NCBI GenBank assembly: GCA_002335865.1 | Contig: DDCY01000024.1 | Span: forward strand, 71,106 to 106,824 | Source of the DNA: Saprospiraceae bacterium UBA1994 | GTDB taxonomy: Bacteria; Bacteroidota; Bacteroidia; Chitinophagales; Saprospiraceae | Direction: 5' to 3' | DNA length: 35,719 nt | Shown here: positions 16,804-25,414 of the stretch, piece after piece | How the letters are laid out: every line of letters starts with the position of its first letter | Position numbering within the stretch: position 1 is the stretch's first letter | The notes under the pieces: model-generated | Database searches by the model: none | What the model saw: the letters and a program-made list of their open reading frames with translations, nothing else | Told to the model about the DNA's origin: nothing | Translations under genes and position numbers: made by a program

Positions 16804-17916
16804 ATGATCTTACTATTTTTCATATCGATAGGGCTGAGCATAGGATATATATTTCTATTGCAATGGATCACAGAAGGCTGGGAAGTATTTATACCTAATA
16901 AAGGGGGTAATCCATCAATCAAAGTTTCGATTATTATAGCTGCTCGTAATGAAGACGCTAACATTGCTAATTGTCTTTCGAGTATATATAAGAATAAGTA
17001 TCCTCAAGAACTACTCGAAATCATAGTAGTAGATGATCAATCTCAAGATCGCACAGCTGCTATCGTCAAAGAACAATTTCCACAAGTAATGCTACTACAT
17101 ACGATCAAGAACCGAGGCAAGAAGGCCGCTATACAACTGGCCGCTAATCGTGCTCAAGGTGAGTTGTTGATGTTTACTGATGCAGATTGTATAGTGCCTG
17201 AAAAATGGTTAGATACTTTGGTTTCCAATTATAATCCAGAGCTAGTGAATTTTATCGCTGCTCCTGTGCAAATCGATCTAGAGGATACAAACCTCAGCCG
17301 GTTTCAGTATCTTGATGTAGCTGCAACTATGGCAGTGACCGCCAATGGTATTCTGCGTAAAAGTTATTATTCAGCCAATGGTGCCAATATGGCTGTCACT
17401 AGAAAGATATTCCTCGAACTCTATAGTTCGAGATTAGATGATGAAATAGCCTCTGGAGACGATATGTTCACTGTTCAATATCTAGCAAAGCAAGATCCAT
17501 CGAAGATCACATTCGTAAGATCATTAGATGCTACAGTGACTACCAAGGGAGAAGAGACGTTAAGTGATTTGTTATCTCAAAGAAAACGTTGGGCAGGCAA
17601 GAGTCGCCACTATCCAGAGAAAAATATTGTATTGGTCCAAGGTTATGTGTTTTTGTTAGTTGCTATGATGCTGTTCAATCTAGTTTTTGGATTTATGACT
17701 AATGTGACCGCAGTTTTTATAGCTGTACTCATGTTATTTATCAAAATCACGATGGATTATTTATTTCTCAGTCACCTTTGTAAGCATAATAGAAAGGAAG
17801 AAGCCACTAAGAAATATCTTATTTCCGCGGCTTTTTATAATTTGTATATCTTATTTGCAGGATTAGTAGCTATGTTCCCTGGAAAGTATGATTGGAAAGG
17901 TAGGAGATTAAATTGA
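16804..17916 (+). CDS. Family 2 glycosyltransferase, membrane-anchored
   Basis: The 370-aa product has an N-terminal membrane helix (about 1-20), a GT-A catalytic domain (about 40-265) and two or three C-terminal helices (about 278-360). Catalytic marks are SIIIAARNED (donor strand), VVDDQSQDRT, FTDADC with the DxD-like Asp126/Asp128, GDD at 218-220 as the likely general base region, and QRKRW at 259-263 matching the QxxRW motif of processive or membrane GT2 enzymes. It probably adds sugars to an envelope polymer or lipid on the cytoplasmic face. The acceptor is unknown. It converges with trpS, 6 bp apart. Confidence 0.9.
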   Translation: MILLFFISIGLSIGYIFLLQWITEGWEVFIPNKGGNPSIKVSIIIAARNEDANIANCLSSIYKNKYPQELLEIIVVDDQSQDRTAAIVKEQFPQVMLLHTIKNRGKKAAIQLAANRAQGELLMFTDADCIVPEKWLDTLVSNYNPELVNFIAAPVQIDLEDTNLSRFQYLDVAATMAVTANGILRKSYYSANGANMAVTRKIFLELYSSRLDDEIASGDDMFTVQYLAKQDPSKITFVRSLDATVTTKGEETLSDLLSQRKRWAGKSRHYPEKNIVLVQGYVFLLVAMMLFNLVFGFMTNVTAVFIAVLMLFIKITMDYLFLSHLCKHNRKEEATKKYLISAAFYNLYILFAGLVAMFPGKYDWKGRRLN

Positions 17917-17922
17917 TTTTGA

Positions 17923-18936
17923 TTAAAATTTCACATTTACCAACCCAACCAAATCCTTTACTTCTCTCAATGTCTCTTGAGCTTTTTTTCTAATATCTGC
18001 AGATGAAGACTTGATTTGATCCTTTAGTGCTCTTTTATCATTTGAGAGTTCAGCTTTTCTCTCGATGAAGGTTGATGTCATCGCAACTAGCGCATCTGCG
18101 GTAGCTTCTTTAAGTTCGCTATATTTCAAAGAACCATCCTTATAGGTATCCATGATCTGATCATGAATTGTAATAGCACCAGCGGCTTTCATCATCAGGA
18201 ATAGATTAGCTACTCCGGCACTCATTTCGTTAGCAGGTGTATCGCCTGTATCAGTCACGGCAGATTTAATTTGCTTACGTAATTTAGCCTCTTCAGTATA
18301 TAGGCCGATCCAGTGCTTCTCTCCAGCTGACTTACTCATTTTACGTAAAGGGTCTGCTGTAGATGCAATCTTTGGCGTCTCAGTATGAAGTCCCTCCGGC
18401 ATTACGAAATATTCCTTGCCTACTTGATTATTAAACCTCTTGGCGATGCTTCTAGATAACTCTAAATGCTGATCTTGATCTTTACCTACAGGCACATAGT
18501 TCGCTTTGTATATAAGTATGTCGGCAGTCTGCAGTACAGGATAGTCTAGTAGGCCTGCAGATATAAAATCATCTTTACTATCGGCACTAGATTTTTCACT
18601 CTTGTCTTTAAATTGAGTCATATTAGTCAGTCGGCCAATAGGGCAAAAGTTGTTAAAAATCCAACAAAGTTCTGTATGTTCTGGTATAAGTGATTGTATG
18701 AATAAATTTTCTGGCTTGATTCCAACGGATACAAGGTTAAGTATGAGTTCCCAAGTACTTTCTCTTAGTTTCTTTACATTATACGGCATTGTCATGGCAT
18801 GATAATCTACCACACCAAAATAACACTTGTACTTCTCTTGCAGATTAACCCAATTTTGTACTGCACCGAAGTAGTTTCCAAGGTGGATGTTACCTGTTGG
18901 TTGAATACAACTGAGTACTGTTTTTTGCTCGCTCAT
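17923..18936 (-). CDS. trpS: Tryptophanyl-tRNA synthetase
   Basis: I place the start at the ATG at 18936 (337 aa), not the upstream one at 18990, because MSEQKTVLSCIQPTG matches the family N-terminus and a promoter element lies inside the longer reading. Class I motifs are present: the HIGH equivalent GNIHLGN at 15-21 and KMSKS at 199-203. YVPVGKDQDQHLELSR is the typical tryptophan/AMP region. The enzyme charges tRNA-Trp in the cytoplasm. The length and motifs are normal. It stands alone, facing the glycosyltransferase gene. Confidence 0.97.
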   Translation of the reverse strand: MSEQKTVLSCIQPTGNIHLGNYFGAVQNWVNLQEKYKCYFGVVDYHAMTMPYNVKKLRESTWELILNLVSVGIKPENLFIQSLIPEHTELCWIFNNFCPIGRLTNMTQFKDKSEKSSADSKDDFISAGLLDYPVLQTADILIYKANYVPVGKDQDQHLELSRSIAKRFNNQVGKEYFVMPEGLHTETPKIASTADPLRKMSKSAGEKHWIGLYTEEAKLRKQIKSAVTDTGDTPANEMSAGVANLFLMMKAAGAITIHDQIMDTYKDGSLKYSELKEATADALVAMTSTFIERKAELSNDKRALKDQIKSSSADIRKKAQETLREVKDLVGLVNVKF

Positions 18937-18970
18937 ATCTTTATTCCTTTCTTTATAAACTGTAAAAGCA

Positions 18971-18978
18971 CAAAAATA
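18971..18978 (-). promoter_or_regulatory. Putative -7 promoter element of trpS
   Basis: On the minus strand TATTTTTG (plus-strand CAAAAATA) matches TAnnTTTG and ends 34 nt before the chosen trpS ATG. No clear -33 element. Its position within the longer reading frame supports the shorter start. Confidence 0.4.
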
Positions 18979-19602
18979 AGAAAGATTCATCTAGTATATC
19001 TATTGTAATATGGCGCTCTTTTTAAGGTTAAAATTGTAACGTTAAGACTTATTTGGATGAAATGCTGTAATCCCAATTATAATAATGTTCAGCCAATAAC
19101 TATCAAATAATTGCTAACTCAGTGCAATTTTGATGGCTTCATCGCGATGCTTTATTAAATTAAATCAAAGTAGTGAATTTTTCATAGATCAAACTGATAT
19201 GATCGGTTGATACTAATGATTGCCAGGAGGGTAAAAGGAGTATATCATAAAAGTTAATAAGAAATCATCGCTTAGGGTAAATACGAAAGAATGGTGTGGA
19301 GTGAAATGTGGCTTGCCTTGAAAACATAAGGAATCCGAAAAAATGTGATGATAAAGAAGAGATTATGTAATAACCAGAATGCATGTGTAAATCAATATGA
19401 CAATATTCAACGATGATTTAATTGCAATCAGTGCTTCACTATATCTTTAAATCTAGTATAAGTTTGATGACGTTTTATGCTATCTTTTATTTGATGTTGG
19501 GATAAGAAACTTTTCATCATTTCAATAAGTGCTAACCTTATCGGTTTGCATTTAACGTGGAATAGAAATTTGTTGTTAATTAAGAGACGATTTTTTTTGT
19601 GA
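18979..19602. other. 624-bp stretch without a supportable gene
   Basis: Every frame is interrupted by frequent stops. On the minus strand one frame stays open for about 43 codons near 19410-19555 and another gives a readable fragment (RDEAIKIALS, then QLFDSYWLN after a stop) near 19090-19150. Neither is longer than expected by chance in DNA this AT-rich. It could be an old decayed gene, as elsewhere in the window, but I cannot name one. No hairpin with a T-run was found. Confidence 0.4.
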
Positions 19603-21009
19603 TTACTTTACTAACTCTGCAAGAGTAGCATGCGTATCGTTCAACATTTTTCTTACTCCAACATAATCACCAGCTTGTGCGTACACTCTTAAAACCGGCT
19701 CAGTGCCACTCGGTCTGATCATCACCCAAGTATTGTCAGCTACGAAAAATTTATATCCGTCTATTTTTTTTACATAAAGTACATCGCGTCCACCAATAGA
19801 TTTTATTTTATCTTCTTTACAGAGATCCATAATAGCCCACTTCTTGTCATTTTCGATATGTAGATCATCTCTATCAAATTTGAATGCACCTACTTTTGTA
19901 TAGACCTCTTGTATGAGTTCTTTTATAGATCTGCCAGTCTTCGCCATGAATTCCATGATGAGTAGGCCGATCCAAATTCCATCTCTCTCTGGGATATGCC
20001 CAGCAACAGCTAGTCCTCCAGATTCTTCTCCACCAGCGATGATTTTTTCATTGACCATGATCTCAGCGATATACTTAAATCCTATTTTAGTCACTTCAAA
20101 ATCAAGTCCGTACATTTCTGCTAGTTTCTCCATTTTCTCAGTAACAGAGAATGTCACTACAACCTTACCCGTTTCATTTTTGTACTCTTTGAGGTAATAG
20201 AGAAGTAATAATAATAGATGTTGACTATCTACAAACTCTCCATCAGCATCAAACATACCTACTCGATCTGCGTCTCCATCATTGGCTAGACCTACATTGA
20301 TCTCTGGGTGATCTTTGATATATTGGCTAAGCTCTGTCAAATTTCGACTTATAGGCTCTGGAGCTTGCCCATAAAACGACGGATTATTCTCACAGTGAAG
20401 TAATGCGGCATTGTCAAATAACTGCTTGACGACATTTTGTCCAGCACCGTACATTGCATCGTAAGCCAATTTGATTCCAGAATTGCGTATAAGATCAAGA
20501 TCAAAGTTAGATTTGATATGGTCGATATATATAGACTCGAGATCAGTCATTATTAGCTTTCCAGACTTCAAAGCTGCATTTAAGTCAGCCTTGGCTGTAG
20601 GTAATACATCAACTATATGTGATTCTACTTCTGCGATTTCTTTAGGTATAGTTGGACCACCATATGCAGATTTTAGTTTGAATCCATTGTAACTAGGAGG
20701 ATTATGGCTGGCTGTGATGACGATACCAAGATCTGAACTATGCTTTACGATTCCTAGTGAGACCATCGGGGTTGATACGAAATCCTCTCCTAGATATACT
20801 GTTAGTCCATGAGAGAGACATATTTCAGCCGCTCTATCAGCAAACATTTTACCTCCAAATCTAGTATCATGACCAATTACTACTTTACTCATGCCCTTAG
20901 ATACCATCCATCTCGCAGTAGCGTCTGATATTCTGCTAAGGTTATCCAATGTATATTCTTGAGCAATTATTGCTCTCCATCCGTCAGTTCCAAATTTGAT
21001 TGGTATCAT
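19603..21009 (-). CDS. Phosphoglucomutase/phosphomannomutase family enzyme
   Basis: The 468-aa alpha-D-phosphohexomutase has all four active-site loops. They are the phosphoserine loop TASHNP (Ser101), the metal loop DGDADR (244-249), the sugar loop GGEESGG, and the C-terminal phosphate-binding loop RPSGTEP. The N-terminus IKFGTDGWR is typical. It interconverts hexose 1- and 6-phosphates, feeding nucleotide-sugar and glycogen pathways. GEESG is common in enzymes using glucose and/or mannose phosphates, so I do not assign a single sugar. It is divergent from pcm with about 140 bp between and is probably monocistronic. Confidence 0.93.
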   Translation of the reverse strand: MIPIKFGTDGWRAIIAQEYTLDNLSRISDATARWMVSKGMSKVVIGHDTRFGGKMFADRAAEICLSHGLTVYLGEDFVSTPMVSLGIVKHSSDLGIVITASHNPPSYNGFKLKSAYGGPTIPKEIAEVESHIVDVLPTAKADLNAALKSGKLIMTDLESIYIDHIKSNFDLDLIRNSGIKLAYDAMYGAGQNVVKQLFDNAALLHCENNPSFYGQAPEPISRNLTELSQYIKDHPEINVGLANDGDADRVGMFDADGEFVDSQHLLLLLLYYLKEYKNETGKVVVTFSVTEKMEKLAEMYGLDFEVTKIGFKYIAEIMVNEKIIAGGEESGGLAVAGHIPERDGIWIGLLIMEFMAKTGRSIKELIQEVYTKVGAFKFDRDDLHIENDKKWAIMDLCKEDKIKSIGGRDVLYVKKIDGYKFFVADNTWVMIRPSGTEPVLRVYAQAGDYVGVRKMLNDTHATLAELVK

Positions 21010-21148
21010 AATAGTATGTTTAAAATTCTAAACGGCAAATAAACATAAATATAACCAAAATGAGGTCTTTCAGAAGGTAAATATCTATGAGAGATTCTAC
21101 TACGCATTATTAATTAATTTAATATATTTACTTTAAATAATTAATAAT

Positions 21149-21841
21149 TTGAAAGATACGCACAAACTCAGAGGGTTAAGACAGAGACTAGTAAAATACT
21201 TGCAGTCAAGGGGAATCGATGATTCGCGTATACTGGATGCATTCATGGATATACCAAGACATTACTTCATCTCGAAAGATTTTGCCGAGTGGGCTTATAG
21301 AGATGAAGCATTTCTAATAGCTGCAGGTCAGACAATTTCTCACCCTTACACAGTAGCTTTTCAGACGGACTTATTGCAGATTAAATCATCTGATAAAATA
21401 CTAGAGATTGGTACTGGATCTGGGTATCAAGCGACTGTTATAGCTTCGATGGGAGCCAAGTTATACACGATCGAAAGACAAGCAGAGTTATATCATACTA
21501 CAAATAAGCTTCTTATTAAATTGGGTTATGATCGTATAAGAACCTTATTCGGTGATGGTTATCAGGGAGCGCCTAGATTTGCTCCATTCGATAAGATCAT
21601 AGTTACGTGTGGCGCTTCGTTTATACCGAAAGCACTTCCATATCAGCTCAAGATAGGTGGTCGTATGGTGATACCAGTGGGAGAGGGAGAAGATAAAATG
21701 ATGACAGTGATTACGAGGGAATCAGAAACAGAGTTCTCATTTGAAAAGAAAGGCATTTTTAAATTTGTGCCATTCCTCGAAGGGATTAATGAGCAGAAGC
21801 AATCGGTGATAAGTAAGCCAGTGATAAGGGTGAAACTTTAA
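21149..21841 (+). CDS. pcm: Protein-L-isoaspartate O-methyltransferase
   Basis: The 230-aa product is a PIMT. IPRHYF, the active-site stretch GQTISHPYTVA (60-70, Ser64) and SAM motif I LEIGTGSGYQA (85-95) are present, with IVTCGASFIPKAL further on. It methylates isoaspartyl residues in damaged proteins to start their repair, in the cytoplasm. The start is a TTG at 21149: no ATG occurs before residue 33, which is already inside the conserved domain, and an in-frame TAA lies at 21134. An ATT at 21140 is a less likely alternative. A bidirectional terminator follows. Confidence 0.95.
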   Translation: MKDTHKLRGLRQRLVKYLQSRGIDDSRILDAFMDIPRHYFISKDFAEWAYRDEAFLIAAGQTISHPYTVAFQTDLLQIKSSDKILEIGTGSGYQATVIASMGAKLYTIERQAELYHTTNKLLIKLGYDRIRTLFGDGYQGAPRFAPFDKIIVTCGASFIPKALPYQLKIGGRMVIPVGEGEDKMMTVITRESETEFSFEKKGIFKFVPFLEGINEQKQSVISKPVIRVKL

Positions 21842-21912
21842 TTCTTATTATTAAAGGAGCTGTAAACTTTAGCGCCACTAATGGCAGGTATTATAATTCT
21901 CAACTTTAAAAA

Positions 21913-21957
21913 GCGCAACCAAATCTATTACAGATTCGAATTGCGATTTTAATTTTT
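21913..21957 (+). terminator. Terminator between convergent pcm and lipoprotein gene
   Basis: GCGCAA...ATCT and AGAT...TTGCG form an interrupted stem, followed by TTTTAATTTTT. An A-rich run precedes the stem (AAAAAGC), so it can also end minus-strand transcription from the lipoprotein gene. Confidence 0.65.
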
Positions 21958-21991
21958 GAAGGCTCCAACCGATTATGTATAAGCGGTGCTA

Positions 21992-22528
21992 TTATATCTT
22001 TCTGCCTTTAATTTTTTTAGTTTTTCGACTCACTTTTTTGGCTTTGTCGATATCTACTAGTAAGGCTGCCATAACGCTTTGACTATGGGTGTTGTATATT
22101 TTTCCCTTATAGGTGACTTTTCCTATTCTGCGACCCCATTCTTTAGCTAGCAGTACAAACTTGCCCCCGGCTTTTTTGTTAGGTCCAAACATCAAAAAGC
22201 TATCTTCTTGCTCTTCAAATGATATGGCAAATCGATCTTGCTTTGGTGTAAACATAAGCACCCCTGGAGTCTCTTTAGGGAATATGATTTCCTCTACTTT
22301 GCGACCATCTACAATTTTGATCTTACCCTCGAAGATCTTAGATTCATTAATGCCTAGATTTCGATAGAGTACTATATCCTTAGAAAGGTAGAATTGTACA
22401 CTTTGGAGCTCTGTCTCTGACAACCTATAATCATCATGCATAGTTTGTGTATAATAGTTTAAAGATTGACTACATGAGCTGATGAGCCCTATCAATGCGA
22501 TGAATAATATTTGGATTATTGACTTCAT
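21992..22528 (-). CDS. Hypothetical lipoprotein, 178 aa
   Basis: The signal peptide has a lipobox LISSC with the lipidated Cys at residue 19. The mature protein begins with polar, aromatic residues (NYYTQTMHDDY), then LQSVQFYLSKDIVLYR, a beta-rich centre (VLMFTPKQDRFAISFEEQ) and a very basic tail (KKVSRKTKKIKGRK). I recall similar lipoproteins in Bacteroidota with the VQFYLS-DIVL segment but know of no function. Placement in the outer or inner membrane leaflet is not decided by the sequence. It is alone between two terminators. Confidence 0.8.
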   Translation of the reverse strand: MKSIIQILFIALIGLISSCSQSLNYYTQTMHDDYRLSETELQSVQFYLSKDIVLYRNLGINESKIFEGKIKIVDGRKVEEIIFPKETPGVLMFTPKQDRFAISFEEQEDSFLMFGPNKKAGGKFVLLAKEWGRRIGKVTYKGKIYNTHSQSVMAALLVDIDKAKKVSRKTKKIKGRKI

Positions 22529-22735
22529 ATGATTTTTCTCTTTTAGTTGTACAAATTAGTATAAGTTTATTGGTCTACTTAAATGTAGTACACCGTTAGA
22601 CGCATCGTCAAGCCTATTAAGAATGATTAATTAGTTGGTTTAACTTAATATTAACGGATGAAAGAGTATTGATAGCGCTCATTACGTAGTTATCGAAGGT
22701 CGGACTGCAAACTATGTAAACTTAATCGAGTCCAT

Positions 22736-22772
22736 TAAAAAAAAGTGGTTCCTGATTGAGTCAGAAACCACT
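22736..22772 (-). terminator. Strong Rho-independent terminator of the LolA-like gene
   Basis: Read on the minus strand, AGTGGTTTCTGA and TCAGGAACCACT make a 12-bp stem with one mismatch and a 5-nt loop, followed by eight T. It begins 34 bp after the stop of the LolA-like gene. Confidence 0.92.
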
Positions 22773-22806
22773 AAGGTTGGTAAACTGAGAATAATAAGGT
22801 TCTATA

Positions 22807-23472
22807 CTAATCAATCCTCAGATCTTCTACATGCACCCCTGGGTGCGCGGCCTTGTCAAAGGCAAATATCTTTTCGTCGTATGTTTTATTCGACTCGATG
22901 TTTTCTAGACTTACAGTATATTTAGAACCATCTCGAACAAATATGGCTATTTTTTTCATTATATTATCCTTTCTATTAATGCTAATACGCATTTTGATGT
23001 ATTCTGAGTCTCTATCAAGCGGTTTGAACTCTATTTCGGTCAATTTTTCCCCATTTTCCGTTTTCACATCAGTAATAGCATATATGTATTCATTTGACTC
23101 ATAGATGCGTAACATGTCTTTTGGAGATATTATTTCACTTTCTTCTTCAAAGTCAGCATCACTCAGTTGTACTTCTTTATTGGACTTTAGGTGGATCCAA
23201 ACGTATGTCCCATTGTTGTATATTACTTGATCTGCAAGACTTAGAAGGTACATTTCTCCATCTTGAATAATTTTTCCATTTTGAGTCTCGGTGTCTTGTC
23301 CAGAGAGTTTCATCTCTAGTGTAAAGTCTGCCTCCAAACTAATGAAGCTATCATACTTCTTCTTCAGTTTTTCGAGGACCTTTGTGGCTAGAGGATCAGA
23401 AGCTTCACCAATTTGAGCGTATGAACTCATGATTAGTCCTATACTAAACAGTAGGGTGATATATTTCTTCAT
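22807..23472 (-). CDS. LolA-like outer-membrane lipoprotein carrier
   Basis: The 221-aa product has a signal peptide ending SSYAQ (residue 20). The mature part matches the LolA fold: a helix with LEKLKKKYDSFISLEADFTL, then alternating strands (NGKIIQDGEMYLLSLADQVIYNNGTYVWIH), a loop with SPKDMLRIYE, and IEFKPLDRDSEYIKMRISIN. LolA carries lipoproteins across the periplasm from LolCDE. Bacteroidota homologues are diverged, and in many genomes the gene follows ftsK, which is not adjacent here. The gene is monocistronic. Confidence 0.85.
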   Translation of the reverse strand: MKKYITLLFSIGLIMSSYAQIGEASDPLATKVLEKLKKKYDSFISLEADFTLEMKLSGQDTETQNGKIIQDGEMYLLSLADQVIYNNGTYVWIHLKSNKEVQLSDADFEEESEIISPKDMLRIYESNEYIYAITDVKTENGEKLTEIEFKPLDRDSEYIKMRISINRKDNIMKKIAIFVRDGSKYTVSLENIESNKTYDEKIFAFDKAAHPGVHVEDLRID

Positions 23473-23917
23473 AATTATTAGTTGTTATGTGATATAAGTA
23501 TAACCTTTATATGATCGTAAAAGTATCATTTCTCTCGGTTAAAGCCTTGTTAAAAAAGACCTTGTTGACCTCCGTTGCAGCTTATCATACAGGAATTAGA
23601 CTCAATGATACTTTATGCTTACAATAATATGTTACTGATTAGACTTTATGCTTCATTAGAGAGAAATAAAGTGATGTATTAGTAATATTGATGAAAAAAT
23701 GATGCCTCGAATAAAAATAGTGTTAATGATTAGCTTTTAAAGATGCTTATCAATTACTGTCAAAATAAGTGATAAAGCGATATTGTATCATCAACTAATG
23801 AAAGCCTATTGTCTGTTACTTATCGTCTTTAACTAACTTAATAACAGTGCCTTCAATTTTGATATCGTTAATTCCTTTTTTTTAATGATCTTGGTCGCTC
23901 TTAAAGAAGTTTAATCA
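23473..23917. other. 445-bp divergent intergenic region (LolA-like / hutH)
   Basis: The region should hold promoters of both divergent genes. A minus-strand TACTTTTA, seven of eight positions of the -7 consensus, is about 35 nt before the LolA-like ATG. An 11-nt direct repeat ACTTTATGCTT occurs at 23610-23620 and 23643-23653, possibly by chance. No coding frame or terminator is supportable. Confidence 0.4.
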
Positions 23918-25414
23918 ATGAAGAAGAATTCACAATATATATTAACTCTAGAGCCACTGACCTTGGCGCGGATAGGAAAAATAATTAGCAATAATGAACA
24001 TATTGTCCTTGGTCAAGATTGTATTAATCGCGTAAAAGTCAATAGAGAATATCTTGAAGCCAAGATATCTCAGGATAACAAAACGATTTATGGTATCAAT
24101 ACTGGATTTGGGTCTCTATGTAATACTATCATACCCCAGAAAGGCCTAGAAGATTTACAACGTAATCTGGTATTATCTCATTCTTGTGGTACGGGTCTAG
24201 TTATACCGCAACATATCGCTAAGATAGTCCTACTACTTAAAATCAAAAATCTTTCTTTGGGCTACTCAGGAGTAAGAGTGTCATTAGTAGAAAGGCTTCT
24301 GAAAATGTATAATGCGGATATGATTCCGGAGCTCTTTGAAATGGGATCTTTAGGTGCATCTGGAGACTTGGCGCCACTTGCACATCTTGCTGCAACTATG
24401 CTCGGTGAAGGATATGTATATCATAATGGTGAAAGAATATCTGCTCAGACAGGATTGGATAGGCTCGGTGTGGATCAATTTGTATTGGGTGCAAAAGAAG
24501 GTCTTGCACTATTGAATGGAACACAATTCAGCACAGGATATGCTTTGCATGAGGTGTTAGAAGCAAACAGACTATTATCGTTAGCTAATTATACTGCCGT
24601 AATGTCTATGGATGCATTTATGTGCTCCGTAGATCCACTAGATGCTGATATACATAGAGTAAGAAATCAGCGTGGTCAGATCAATGTAGCAGCTGAGATT
24701 AGAGGACTTTTACAGGGTACGCAGCTCGCTGGACATGGTAAATATAGTGTGCAAGATCCATACTCATTCCGCTGTGTGCCTCAAGTCCATGGAGCTAGCA
24801 ATGATGCTATAACATATGTTAGCGATATAGTAGAGCGTGAGATCAATGCCGTTACGGATAACCCAAATGTTTTTGACGAAGAAGATAAGATATTATCTGG
24901 AGGTAATTTCCATGCTCAACCAATAGCCTTGGCTTTGGATTTTCTTGCCATTGCACTCTCTGAGTTAGGTAGTATTTCTGAGCGAAGAACATATGTGTTA
25001 TTAGGAGCTAATAGAGAATTGCCAGCATTCCTAATCGATGATGTAGGGCTGAATAGTGGTATGATGATATTGCAATATACTGCAGCATCTATTGCTAGCC
25101 AAAATAAACAACTCTGTACTCCAGCATCTGTAGATAGCATCATCTCTTGCAACGGACAGGAAGATCACGTCAGTATGGCAGCTAATGCTGGTACAAAGTG
25201 TTATAGAGTATTACAAAATCTTAAGTCTCTGATAGCTATTGAGTTGATATTAGCTGCCCAAGCCAAGGATTTCCGGAAAGGAATGAAGTCAGGATCTAAA
25301 ATTGAAAGCATGCACGCTTCATTCAGATCCACAGTTCCATTTATTAAGTCGGATATGTATATTAAAAATCTGATAGTTGGGGCAGAGGAATTTGTAGAAA
25401 AGTGGAATGCCTAG
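23918..25414 (+). CDS. hutH: Histidine ammonia-lyase (aromatic amino acid ammonia-lyase family)
   Basis: The 498-aa enzyme has the MIO cofactor triad Ala147-Ser148-Gly149 within GSLGASGDLAPL, the catalytic loop Tyr58 in TIYGINTGFG, and SH at 87-88 in LVLSHSCGTG. The His in that selectivity position points to a histidine lyase and not a phenylalanine or tyrosine lyase. QDPYSFRCVPQVHG and NPNVF are further family marks. It converts histidine to urocanate and ammonia in the cytoplasm. The usual partners hutU, hutI and hutG are not in the window, so the pathway is completed elsewhere or urocanate is used otherwise. Its last 8 bp overlap the next gene. Confidence 0.93.
   Translation: MKKNSQYILTLEPLTLARIGKIISNNEHIVLGQDCINRVKVNREYLEAKISQDNKTIYGINTGFGSLCNTIIPQKGLEDLQRNLVLSHSCGTGLVIPQHIAKIVLLLKIKNLSLGYSGVRVSLVERLLKMYNADMIPELFEMGSLGASGDLAPLAHLAATMLGEGYVYHNGERISAQTGLDRLGVDQFVLGAKEGLALLNGTQFSTGYALHEVLEANRLLSLANYTAVMSMDAFMCSVDPLDADIHRVRNQRGQINVAAEIRGLLQGTQLAGHGKYSVQDPYSFRCVPQVHGASNDAITYVSDIVEREINAVTDNPNVFDEEDKILSGGNFHAQPIALALDFLAIALSELGSISERRTYVLLGANRELPAFLIDDVGLNSGMMILQYTAASIASQNKQLCTPASVDSIISCNGQEDHVSMAANAGTKCYRVLQNLKSLIAIELILAAQAKDFRKGMKSGSKIESMHASFRSTVPFIKSDMYIKNLIVGAEEFVEKWNA

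Noticed and set aside
23820..23885. Minus-strand reading resembling a protein C-terminus (IEGTVIKLVKDDK)
   Set aside because: Only about 21 codons are open before a stop upstream, with no recognisable family.
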